Positions 25,585 through 33,686 of a stretch of DNA of 64,000 nt are shown one piece after another. Source of the DNA: Alteromonas sp. BL110 (GTDB lineage Bacteria > Pseudomonadota > Gammaproteobacteria > Enterobacterales > Alteromonadaceae); the NCBI RefSeq assembly GCF_003443615.1, contig NZ_CP031967.1, positions 4,216,001 to 4,280,000 on the forward strand, written 5' to 3'. The first letter of the stretch is position 1; each line of letters begins with the position of its first letter. Position numbers and translations under genes: made by a program. Below the pieces are notes generated by a model, which worked only from the letters and a program-made list of their open reading frames with translations, did no database searches and was not told the DNA's origin.

Positions 25585-25640
25585 AAACTCACCATTACCG
25601 CGAATAAAAACCATCGCGGTATTAGTGAATTTTAAAAGAA

Positions 25641-25680
25641 AAAAGGGTAATCACAAAATGGTGTGATTACCCTTTTTTTA
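25641..25680 (+). terminator. Terminator after the molybdenum hydroxylase operon
   Basis: A 14-bp stem, 25641-25654 with 25663-25676 (GTGATTACCCTTTT on the right arm), followed by T. It is very stable. Confidence 0.88.
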
Positions 25681-25776
25681 AAAGCAAAACTGAATGTCTA
25701 TTTGAAAGCTTACGAAACTAAAACTGTTCAAGTGGTCAATTGGCGCTAGTTCCACCCTTAATTTGATACGCAATAC

Positions 25777-25926
25777 TTACTCGTAATTGCGTTCCATCCA
25801 CATAAGCTTCATTTTAAGTTCGTTAATTTCTTTTTGCGCTTGCGCCAGCTGCTCGGCCACAGAGCCTGATTGCATTACATTTTCTTCGGAATTATTTACT
25901 GAAACCGCGCTATCATTATGTGCCAT
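25777..25926 (-). CDS. Small acidic coiled-coil protein (49 residues)
   Basis: The minus-strand ATG at 25926 opens 49 codons and ends at TAA 25777. The product starts MAHNDSAVSVNNSEENVMQS and ends in a heptad-patterned helix, EQLAQAQKEINELKMKLMWM. The helix looks like a short coiled coil of the SlyX-like or dimerising type. A strong hydrophobic a/d pattern and a tail lacking low complexity suggest it is real. I see no neighbour in an operon, and the terminator of ppsA at 26127 separates it from that gene. Confidence 0.55.
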   Translation of the reverse strand: MAHNDSAVSVNNSEENVMQSGSVAEQLAQAQKEINELKMKLMWMERNYE

Positions 25927-26126
25927 AAGAATTCAACCAAGTTAATTATTAATCTAAATCACAATTTGTAAGTCACATTGTAATATTACATTTTTAATTA
26001 CATAAAGTCATGTGAACAATGACCAAAAGCGCATACTTTTACGAAATAACCATAGTTTATTTGAGGAATGTAACGCTGGCATAAAACTTAGTTAAATCGG
26101 TACCACGCTTTGAGTATTCCTTTAAC

Positions 26127-26155
26127 AAAAAAAGAGACCAAAAGGTCTCTTTTCT
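26127..26155 (-). terminator. Terminator after ppsA
   Basis: AAAGAGACC at 26131-26139 pairs with GGTCTCTTT at 26144-26152, loop AAAA. Reading leftward, a T run follows, as required for ppsA, whose stop is 65 bases away. Confidence 0.85.
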
Positions 26156-26220
26156 ACTCGTATCGACTGAGCGCCACATTGACAAGTCACCTTGCAGATA
26201 TAGAACTCTTCGAATGGGCT

Positions 26221-28593
26221 TTAGCCGTGCTTTTCAGCAAGATATAGCCATGTCTCCACGACAGTATCAGGGTTAAGTGATACCGAATCGATCCCCTCAT
26301 CTACTAACCAGGCTGCGAAATCTTCGTGGTCTGATGGGCCTTGACCACAAATGCCCACGTATTTGCCGCGTTTCTTCGCAGCTCGGATCGCCATTGAAAG
26401 TAGGGCTTTCACTGCTTCGTCACGCTCGTCAAATAAGTTTGCAATAAGGCCACTGTCTCGATCTAGCCCCAGCGTTAGCTGCGTTAAGTCATTAGAGCCG
26501 ATTGAGAAACCATCGAAGATATCCAAGAACTTATCGGCAAGCAAAGCGTTCGATGGCAGTTCACACATCATGATAACGCGAAGGCCATTTTCGCCTTTCT
26601 TAAGGCCCTGCTCTTCAAGAAGTTCAATAACCTGACGACCTTCTTCTAGCGTGCGAACAAACGGGATCATGATCTCAACGTTGGTCAATCCCATTTTGTT
26701 TCGAACCCGTTTAATCGCTTCACATTCAAGGGCAAAACAATCGCGGAAGTCTTCAGAAATATAGCGGCTCGCACCGCGGAAACCTAACATTGGGTTTTCT
26801 TCATCTGGCTCGTATTGATAACCACCCACTAGGTTGAAGTATTCGTTCGATTTAAAATCTGACATACGAACGATAACTTTCTCTGGCGAGAAGGCTGCAC
26901 CGATAGTTGAAATACCTTCCACCAATTTTTCAATGTAGTATTCCGTAGGCGATTCGTAGCCTGCAATCATATCGCTTATTTCTTCTTTCAACTCTTCTGG
27001 TTGGCTGTCGAAATTAAGTAGCGCTTTAGGGTGTACACCAATCATACGGTTAATAATGAACTCAAGGCGAGCAAGACCAACACCTGCGTTTGGCAAGCGC
27101 GCAAAGTCGAATGCACGGTCTGGGTTACCCACGTTCATCATCACTTTAAGCGGTAGCTCTGGCATAGCGTCAATGCGTGAGGTCACAACGTCGAACTCTA
27201 GTTCGTCGCCATAAATGAAGCCGGTGTCACCTTCAGCGCAAGACACAGTAATCTTGTCGCCATTTTTAATGCTGTCAGTTGCGTTACCACAACCTACTAC
27301 CGCTGGAATACCTAACTCACGAGCAATGATTGCCGCGTGACAGGTACGGCCACCACGATTAGTAACAATCGCAGACGCCTTCTTCATGATAGGCTCCCAG
27401 TCTGGGTCTGTCATGTCAGTTACCAGCACATCACCCGCTTGGATTTTGTCCATCTCTTCAATTGAATCAAGTACCTTCGCTACACCAGCACCTATTTTGT
27501 GACCAATTGCACGGCCTTCAACAACAATATTGCTCTGACCTTTTAATTGGAAACGCTCAATACTTTGTGAGTCTTCACGACTGCGCACTGTTTCTGGGCG
27601 AGCCTGAACAATATAAAGTTTGCCGTCTGCGCCATCTTTGGCCCATTCGATGTCCATTGGGCGTTTGTAGTGCTTTTCAATGATTTGTGCTTGTTTAGCA
27701 AGTTCCATTACTTCGTCGTCAGTCAACGAGAAGGTTTTGCTGTCGGCAGCATCAATATCAACAATAGATACTTGCTTACCATGAGCTTCATCGTCTGAAT
27801 ACACCATCTTAGTAAGCTTGCTGCCTAGGTTACGACGAACGATAGCAGGTAAGCCTTTGTCTAGCGTTGGCTTGTGCACATAGAATTCATCAGGGTTAAC
27901 GGCACCCTGTACCACCATTTCGCCTAAACCAAATGAACTGGTAATAAATACCACGTCTTCAAAACCAGACTCGGTATCTATAGTAAACATAACGCCCGAT
28001 GAAGCGATATCACTGCGCACCATGCGCTGAATACCAGCAGATAGTGCCACACCTTTATGGTCGTAGCCTTGGTGAACGCGATAAGAAATAGCGCGGTCGT
28101 TAAACAGTGATGCAAATACGTGCTTAATTGCCACCAGCACGGCTTCATAACCTTTAACGTTTAGGAAAGTTTCTTGTTGCCCTGCGAAAGATGCATCAGG
28201 CATATCTTCTGCGGTAGCGGAAGAACGCACTGCAAATGAAGCTTCTTCACCTGCATCGCCCTGTAGCGTAACAAACGCCGTTTTAATTTCTTCTTCTAAT
28301 TTGCCTTGGAACGGCGTGTCGATGATCCACTGACGAATGTTTTTACCTGCTTCAGTCAGTGCATTTACATCGTCTACGTCTAACGAGTCTAAGACTTCGT
28401 GGATGCGCGCTTCTAGGCCGCTTTGCTCTAAAAACTCATTAAATGCTTCGGCGGTGGTAGCAAAACCACCCGGCACCTGCACACCGGCGTTCGCCAGGTT
28501 TGAAATCATCTCGCCCAATGATGCATTTTTGCCGCCTACGCGACCAACATCATGCATGCCCAGTTCTTGATACCAAAGTACGTATTCTTGCAC
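26221..28593 (-). CDS. ppsA: Phosphoenolpyruvate synthase
   Basis: Makes PEP from pyruvate and ATP, releasing AMP and phosphate, the entry step for gluconeogenesis from pyruvate. The 790 residues show the N-terminal ATP-grasp domain ([41 protein letters not shown]), the swivelling phosphohistidine domain ([24 protein letters not shown], catalytic His about 419) and the PEP-binding barrel ([22 protein letters not shown] segment, [29 protein letters not shown]). It is divergent from ppsR, which controls its activity by phosphorylation. Confidence 0.97.
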   Translation of the reverse strand: MQEYVLWYQELGMHDVGRVGGKNASLGEMISNLANAGVQVPGGFATTAEAFNEFLEQSGLEARIHEVLDSLDVDDVNALTEAGKNIRQWIIDTPFQGKLEEEIKTAFVTLQGDAGEEASFAVRSSATAEDMPDASFAGQQETFLNVKGYEAVLVAIKHVFASLFNDRAISYRVHQGYDHKGVALSAGIQRMVRSDIASSGVMFTIDTESGFEDVVFITSSFGLGEMVVQGAVNPDEFYVHKPTLDKGLPAIVRRNLGSKLTKMVYSDDEAHGKQVSIVDIDAADSKTFSLTDDEVMELAKQAQIIEKHYKRPMDIEWAKDGADGKLYIVQARPETVRSREDSQSIERFQLKGQSNIVVEGRAIGHKIGAGVAKVLDSIEEMDKIQAGDVLVTDMTDPDWEPIMKKASAIVTNRGGRTCHAAIIARELGIPAVVGCGNATDSIKNGDKITVSCAEGDTGFIYGDELEFDVVTSRIDAMPELPLKVMMNVGNPDRAFDFARLPNAGVGLARLEFIINRMIGVHPKALLNFDSQPEELKEEISDMIAGYESPTEYYIEKLVEGISTIGAAFSPEKVIVRMSDFKSNEYFNLVGGYQYEPDEENPMLGFRGASRYISEDFRDCFALECEAIKRVRNKMGLTNVEIMIPFVRTLEEGRQVIELLEEQGLKKGENGLRVIMMCELPSNALLADKFLDIFDGFSIGSNDLTQLTLGLDRDSGLIANLFDERDEAVKALLSMAIRAAKKRGKYVGICGQGPSDHEDFAAWLVDEGIDSVSLNPDTVVETWLYLAEKHG

Positions 28594-28864
28594 AGCCCAA
28601 GCCTCCAGCTTTTTTATGTGTAGGGTATGAGGTTTATTTCAGGTTTGTGCTTTTTATCACCTGAAACTCATTAAATTGTCGTCGAAATATGGTGGATACC
28701 ACCGTTAACGCTGTCCATTACGTTTGACAGCGAACCTTTGATATTTGCTGTCATTCACAAGAACCGTGTAGCTTTTCGACGAAATCATCTTAGAATGGGG
28801 AAATTCAGAAAGTAAACCCTTTATTACTTTTGTAATAAAATTACACCAATGTTAAGGATATGTT

Positions 28865-29676
28865 GTGCGCACAGCTTTTTATATTTCAGATGGTACAGCC
28901 ATCACTGCAGAGGTCTTTGGCCACGCCCTGCTTTCTCTGTTTCCCGTTTCTTTCAATCACAACACCATTCCTTTCGTTGAAACTGAGGAACAAGCCCACA
29001 AAGTTTTGCAGCAAATTTCTGAAAGTTTTCAAGACACCGGAGAAAGGCCGCTCGTTTTTTATACAATTGTGAATGTAGATATTCGCAAGATAATCTCTAA
29101 ATCCGTAGGCATTAACTATAATTTTCTCGACCAGTTTGTCGCGCCGTTAGAAAAAGTATTGGGTGTTCCTTCAAAACCAGAAAAACATCGTACACATAGT
29201 ATCCATGAAACCACTTACGACATTAGAATTGAAGCCGTAAACTATGCGTTGGCCAATGATGATGGTTCAAACTTAAAAGACTACGATGAGGCCGATATTA
29301 TCCTTACCGGCGTGTCGCGCTCGGGTAAAACTCCTACAAGCCTCTATCTAGCCCTTCAATACGGAATAAAAGCCGCTAACTACCCTTTTACAGAAGAGGA
29401 CATGGGCGACATGCTAAAGCTCCCCCCGCCCTGCGTAGGTTTAAGCATAAGCTATTTGGGCTAACGATTGCAGCGGATAGACTCCATCAAATACGTTCAG
29501 AGCGCCGTGCAAACAGCAAATATGCATCGCTGCCACAATGTCGAATGGAACTTCGTGAAGTAGAAAACTTGTATAGAAAGGAAAAGATCCCGTTTTTAAA
29601 TAGTACTAAATATTCAATAGAAGAGATTTCGGCAAAGATTTTGGCAGAAACAGGGCTAAAACGTCGTAAGTACTAG
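28865..29676 (+). pseudogene. ppsR: PEP synthase regulatory kinase/phosphorylase PpsR, frame disrupted at a C run
   Basis: Bifunctional DUF299 protein that inactivates PEP synthase by ADP-dependent phosphorylation and reactivates it by phosphate-dependent dephosphorylation. The start [24 protein letters not shown] and the P-loop [20 protein letters not shown] are intact. The frame stops at 29464 after 199 residues. The other 72 residues of a normal protein are complete in the -1 frame: [26 protein letters not shown] to GLKRRKY, ending TAG 29676. The junction is CCCCCC at 29422-29427. Re-reading one base gives [17 protein letters not shown], which aligns without gaps to E. coli PpsR, for 270 residues in all. 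A one-C deletion, a sequencing error or -1 slippage at C CCC CCG are the options. Confidence 0.88.
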
Positions 29677-29757
29677 GCGGGCTTTTAAGTTATCAGTAAC
29701 AACCTTTGTAGCAACGATGTTTACCTACTGCGTTTTATACAGCGCTTTTTATATTGC

Positions 29758-29795
29758 GGTGCCTTGTTGAAATCTTATTAACCTCACAAGGCACC
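29758..29795. repeat. Perfect 10-bp inverted repeat after ppsR
   Basis: GGTGCCTTGT at 29758-29767 and ACAAGGCACC at 29786-29795 with an 18-base loop. It may be a terminator without a T run for either convergent gene, or a protein site. Confidence 0.55.
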
Positions 29796-29894
29796 TTATA
29801 GACAAGATTCGGGTTTTGTTCATAACTGATTAGACAAAAGCGACGCTATTTTTATTGCGATTTAGCTTCCCTTTTAACACTTGCTGTTAAAGCG

Positions 29895-30608
29895 TCACTT
29901 TTTGTTGCTTTCTACCCATTCTTCTAGAGCTACACCTGGGTCTTCTTCACCTGCGACAGATGAAGCATAAGGGCTCGCAGCTTCTGCATCCTGATGTGAC
30001 ACGTCCGCCTTATTATTTGGCTGGTTTTCGTTTTCTGGCGAAAAAGCAGCTTTATCTCGTGAACTTTTTTCTTTTGCTTTCATACCTCTTATCAACTCCT
30101 CTATATAAGGTAAAAACTCTAAAATAGTAGCGACGGCTATAACTGACAGTAAGTACCACGTTGGTAGGGGTTCTTGCTTGAACCGCAGGCCAAAATCAGC
30201 AGGATTTTCGCCCAATCCCAATAACGCAATAAAGTGTGACCAATGTCTGGCGATCACCAATATCAGTGCAAGCAGCGGTATCATCTCTAGAAAACTGTGC
30301 ACATGCTGCTCAATAGGCCCTACTCTTCTTTTCGTTACCGCGTAACTAACGTCCCACAGTGCTGTTAACTCATGTAAGAAGAAAAACACTATACCTACAG
30401 CTATAATTAAGCTATTCACTTCAAAAAGAAGAACCAAGAAAAGCGGTATTCCCACCTCTAAAAACATCAATAGATGAATTAAGGACTCTTTTGGACCTGC
30501 GGTAGCAGCAATATTACTGCTGCGATGGCAAAACCAGTCTACTATTCCCGCTGTGAACCACAGCGGTATAATGAAATACATCAATATGAGCTGTGTAACG
30601 TCATTCAT
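29895..30608 (-). CDS. Conserved integral membrane protein of unknown function
   Basis: The 237 residues have about five hydrophobic helices (roughly 5-22, 45-62, 66-85, 108-126, 153-168) and a disordered, acidic C-terminal tail of about 60 residues. Conserved-looking polar residues sit in or near membrane segments: WFCHRSS, FFFLHELTALWDVSYA and GPIEQHVHSFLEMIP, which could bind metal. I do not recognise the family. Similar proteins have sometimes been labelled diguanylate cyclase, but no GGDEF domain is present here. Confidence 0.75.
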   Translation of the reverse strand: MNDVTQLILMYFIIPLWFTAGIVDWFCHRSSNIAATAGPKESLIHLLMFLEVGIPLFLVLLFEVNSLIIAVGIVFFFLHELTALWDVSYAVTKRRVGPIEQHVHSFLEMIPLLALILVIARHWSHFIALLGLGENPADFGLRFKQEPLPTWYLLSVIAVATILEFLPYIEELIRGMKAKEKSSRDKAAFSPENENQPNNKADVSHQDAEAASPYASSVAGEEDPGVALEEWVESNKK

Positions 30609-30909
30609 GACTAAACCTTCAAAAATAAGTCGCCGCGATTCATGTATACGAAGTTTAATACTCGATACCAGATAACGTTGTAACGTTGAAAACAGAAGAT
30701 TAGATTAAGAATGATTAACATTTTTTAATGTCTAATTGGTAAGAGGTTTTCTTATTGGAAAAGTTGGAGTTATGCAGTCGGCAGGTCTTAGCGTTTACTG
30801 ATAGCAAATAACTATCACGGATAAACCGTTACATTTCATTAATTTGCAGTTATTGTGAACAACATTAATGATACAATATAACATTACATGCATTCTTAGG
30901 AGAAATAAC
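30609..30909. other. Intergenic region between divergent genes
   Basis: These 301 AT-rich bases carry no supported gene. They hold the promoters of the membrane protein (leftward) and the NTF2-like gene (rightward). Confidence 0.35.
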
Positions 30910-31374
30910 ATGTTCACAGAAGAAATGGTTCATACCGCGCTACAAACTTGGTGCGACAATGTGGTAGCGGTAGGTAAAGTGCACACTGAGGGTGGCGACG
31001 TGAAAGCATTTGCTTCACAAGTACTGTCAGACAACTACGACTACGATAATGGAAAAGTACTATTTAAACCTACGCTTACTTTCGGCTCTCAAACCTTTCG
31101 CCCAACTAAAGAAGGCGCTTTATCTTATTTCGTAGGCGGTAACAGCGAATATCCAAACGACAATGGTTTTAAATTAAAGCCATGGGTGAAAGTTTGGTAT
31201 AGCAAAGAAGACTTTATCTTGAACGGTGAGCTTGCCATTGTTCAGTGTAACGTACACTTTATCGGCGAAGACGACAGCCATATTTTTGTAAATAAGAGCT
31301 TTGTTTTCAAACAATGTGAAGACGGAAAAATTCGCATTATCCTTCATCAATCTTCGCTACCGTATCAGCCTTAA
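30910..31374 (+). CDS. Small conserved protein, probable NTF2-like fold
   Basis: The 154 residues start MFTEEMVHTALQTWCDNVVAVGKVHTEGGD and include ASQVLSDNYDYDNGKVLFKPTLT, WVKVWYSKEDFILNGELAIVQCNVHFIGEDDSH and VNKSFVFKQCEDGKIRIILHQSSLPY. An N-terminal helix, a curved sheet and the final KIRIILHQSSLP strand resemble NTF2/SnoaL-type domains that check in as small enzymes or ligand binders. I chose ATG 30910 because AGGAG is placed eight bases before it; the frame continues upstream without a site. No catalytic role is claimed. Confidence 0.75.
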   Translation: MFTEEMVHTALQTWCDNVVAVGKVHTEGGDVKAFASQVLSDNYDYDNGKVLFKPTLTFGSQTFRPTKEGALSYFVGGNSEYPNDNGFKLKPWVKVWYSKEDFILNGELAIVQCNVHFIGEDDSHIFVNKSFVFKQCEDGKIRIILHQSSLPYQP

Positions 31375-31407
31375 AAGGTTGTTGATACGCTTTGACCGAT
31401 AAATAAA

Positions 31408-31440
31408 AAAGTCATGACTTATAGACAGCCATGACTTTAT
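31408..31440. terminator. Bidirectional terminator between convergent genes
   Basis: AAAGTCATG at 31408-31416 pairs with CATGACTTT at 31430-31438, with A runs on the left and T on the right. It serves the NTF2-like gene and possibly the TPR-sulfotransferase gene on the other strand. Confidence 0.75.
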
Positions 31441-31471
31441 TATTTTTGTTTATCACTTAATTATTTGTCAC

Positions 31472-33436
31472 CTACATGTCTCTACCTAGCGCTTGTTTAA
31501 GCTCAGCTAGATAGTTTTCGAAAGGCTTCCACTGGCCCATTCCTGTTTTGTAGATAGGTTGGCGAACCTGTTCAGAGCTTGGGGTCTTTATCACCCGTTT
31601 GGTTTGGTGAAACGCCAAGCACGCTTCTTCAAAGTCTAACCCACAAAAATCTAGAATGCGGTTAACCTGCCCTTTCAAATCATCAAGAACATCTTCGTGC
31701 TGTACAGTAAGAATTTCACCAGGCAATACACGATGCCAATGGTCCATAAGCTGTTCATAGGCGTTATAGTAACGGCCAATATCATTAAGTAAATAGCTAA
31801 ACTCTTGCCCCTCACCGAATAACTGTTTAAAGCCACTAAAACAGCAGTCCATTGAGTTTCTGCGTGCATCAATAATCTTGGCGTTAGGCAGTATCTTTTT
31901 AATTAAGCCTATGTGAATGAAGTTATTGGGCATTTTATCAATAAAGAAAGCCGCGCCCTGTCTGTAGGCTTTAGTCTGCTCGATATAACGGGCACCGAGC
32001 TTTTCTAACGTTGCGCTATCCAGTCCGCTAACGTTAAGCGGATAAGGTGTTTTTTGATGACTTAATGATGAAGCAATGCCTAGTATATCGTGTAGCTCCA
32101 TGGTGCCGTCTACCTGCGAATGTGACGCGAGGATTTGCTCTAATAATGTCGAGCCAGCGCGAGGCAGGCCTACGATAAAAATAGGATCGGGAGCTTGGCA
32201 GCCCTGTTTTGTATTGAAAGAATCTATTGTAAAAGCCTGCTGCTGAGCTTCTAAGGCCTTTTCTGTCCTTCCAATATCAAATTGTAGCGTACTGTGTTTA
32301 AGCTTATTACCTTGCGCATAGTAGGCGAAAGCTTTATCTGCCTGGCCTTTGTCTTCAAACCCTTTACCTAACGCAAAACAGATGTGAATTTTATCGTCTA
32401 GCTTTATCGAGCTAGCTTCCACTTGCTTGCACATCTGCGATAGCATGTTGTCGCTAAATTTGTAGGTTTTTGTATTAGCTAAGCTCCAGTAAGCGTCACC
32501 GTAATCATTAGCGTATTTCACTGCTTTCTCGTAAGCATTAACGGCATCCGTAGTATCGCCTTTTGCTTTTAATGCATGGCCTAATGAAACCCACACTTTA
32601 GGTCTATCAGCATTTTGTGACAGTACACCTTGGTATAACTTTATTGCTTCATCTAATTGCCCAACGCCGACAAGAGCATGGGCCAAGCTTGTTTTAATGG
32701 CAAAGCTTTCTGGATTAAGCGCTAAACGCGCCCTCGCTACCTTCACCGCTTCAGGAAACTTACCTAATTTAGACAAAACGTTTTGATAAGCTAAAGCGGC
32801 ACGTTCATTTTCTGGATAAAGCTCAACGCAGCTTTCTAAGAGAAATTCTGCATCGCTATATACCTTAAGCTGCATGCCTATTTCAGCAAGTAACATCATT
32901 GCCTCAGGGTGATGTTTTTGCTTAGTTAAAAACTGGCGGCATACTTGCTCGGCCGCAGAAAACTGCTTTTCATACATTAAATCGTAAGCACCGAGTACGG
33001 GTGCAGGAAGTGACTGCAAATATTCGATTTGCTGGTTTGCCATCGTTACTGCGGGTACATCAGCATGGCTTTTATAAATGGTTAGGAGCTTTTTCCAGCT
33101 GCTAATTAGCGCCGGGTTAAAATGCGTAGCTTTAAAAAATGCGCTAGCCGCTGCTTGATGATTACCTACTGCTTCCTGGCAATACGCTAACTCTTGGTAA
33201 CCTCTTCCATAATCCGGCTTAAGGCCTAGTAGCGCATCAATATGTTTAAATGCTTCGTTATATTGCTTAGAAAGCCTTTGAATAACCGCTGCTAAATAGT
33301 GAGTTTCCGCTTTTTGCTGCTCGCTCAACGATGCAGAAAAAAGCGTTTGAATGCTTTCCATTGCAATTGAAAACTGCCCACGCTGCAGCGCTTGCTTTAT
33401 AGTGCGAACTTGTTGTTGAAATTCTTCTGATGTCAT
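31472..33436 (-). CDS. TPR-repeat sulfotransferase
   Basis: The 654-residue protein has two parts. The N-terminal 385 residues are tetratricopeptide repeats (for example LAYCQEAVGNHQAAASAFFKATHFNP, SLAHALVGVGQLDEAIKLYQGVL, SLGHALKAKGDTTDAVNAYEKAV). The C-terminal part is a PAPS-dependent sulfotransferase: DPIFIVGLPRAGSTLLEQIL at about 412-431 is the 5'-phosphosulfate loop, and KIIDARRNSMDCCFSGFKQLF is the 3'-phosphate site. Such proteins are frequent in marine gammaproteobacteria; the acceptor is unknown. There is no signal peptide, so it is probably cytoplasmic. A TonB receptor gene lies upstream, separated by a terminator. Confidence 0.88.
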   Translation of the reverse strand: MTSEEFQQQVRTIKQALQRGQFSIAMESIQTLFSASLSEQQKAETHYLAAVIQRLSKQYNEAFKHIDALLGLKPDYGRGYQELAYCQEAVGNHQAAASAFFKATHFNPALISSWKKLLTIYKSHADVPAVTMANQQIEYLQSLPAPVLGAYDLMYEKQFSAAEQVCRQFLTKQKHHPEAMMLLAEIGMQLKVYSDAEFLLESCVELYPENERAALAYQNVLSKLGKFPEAVKVARARLALNPESFAIKTSLAHALVGVGQLDEAIKLYQGVLSQNADRPKVWVSLGHALKAKGDTTDAVNAYEKAVKYANDYGDAYWSLANTKTYKFSDNMLSQMCKQVEASSIKLDDKIHICFALGKGFEDKGQADKAFAYYAQGNKLKHSTLQFDIGRTEKALEAQQQAFTIDSFNTKQGCQAPDPIFIVGLPRAGSTLLEQILASHSQVDGTMELHDILGIASSLSHQKTPYPLNVSGLDSATLEKLGARYIEQTKAYRQGAAFFIDKMPNNFIHIGLIKKILPNAKIIDARRNSMDCCFSGFKQLFGEGQEFSYLLNDIGRYYNAYEQLMDHWHRVLPGEILTVQHEDVLDDLKGQVNRILDFCGLDFEEACLAFHQTKRVIKTPSSEQVRQPIYKTGMGQWKPFENYLAELKQALGRDM

Positions 33437-33545
33437 AGCCTACTTTATTATTCTATTTTCGAAATATAGCGCGCTTTTATGAGCCTAATTAAATACATAA
33501 ATACGAGCGTTTCAGCACAGCTTCTCTTTTAGTTTACGCGTCAGT

Positions 33546-33589
33546 TACTAAATACAGATACTAAATACAGATACTAAATACAGATACTA
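33546..33589. repeat. Three perfect tandem copies of a 13-bp unit
   Basis: TACTAAATACAGA repeats at 33546-33558, 33559-33571 and 33572-33584, with a partial fourth copy. It lies between the sulfotransferase gene and the terminator of the TonB receptor gene, upstream of the former. Confidence 0.85.
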
Positions 33590-33614
33590 CCGAAATTTTT
33601 AGCTTTAGTAATGA

Positions 33615-33640
33615 AAACGGCAGACTAATGTCTGCCGTTT
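33615..33640 (-). terminator. Terminator after the large TonB receptor gene
   Basis: AAACGGCAGA at 33615-33624 pairs with TCTGCCGTTT at 33631-33640. The left side gives a T run when read leftward. It is about 50 bases beyond the receptor stop. Confidence 0.75.
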
Positions 33641-33686
33641 AATAATGCTATTGCGTGGTTAACGTTAAATTAACCAGCGACAACTA

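Noticed and set aside
29895..30608. Diguanylate cyclase assignment for the membrane protein
   Set aside because: No GGDEF motif or fold signature is visible in its 237 residues.
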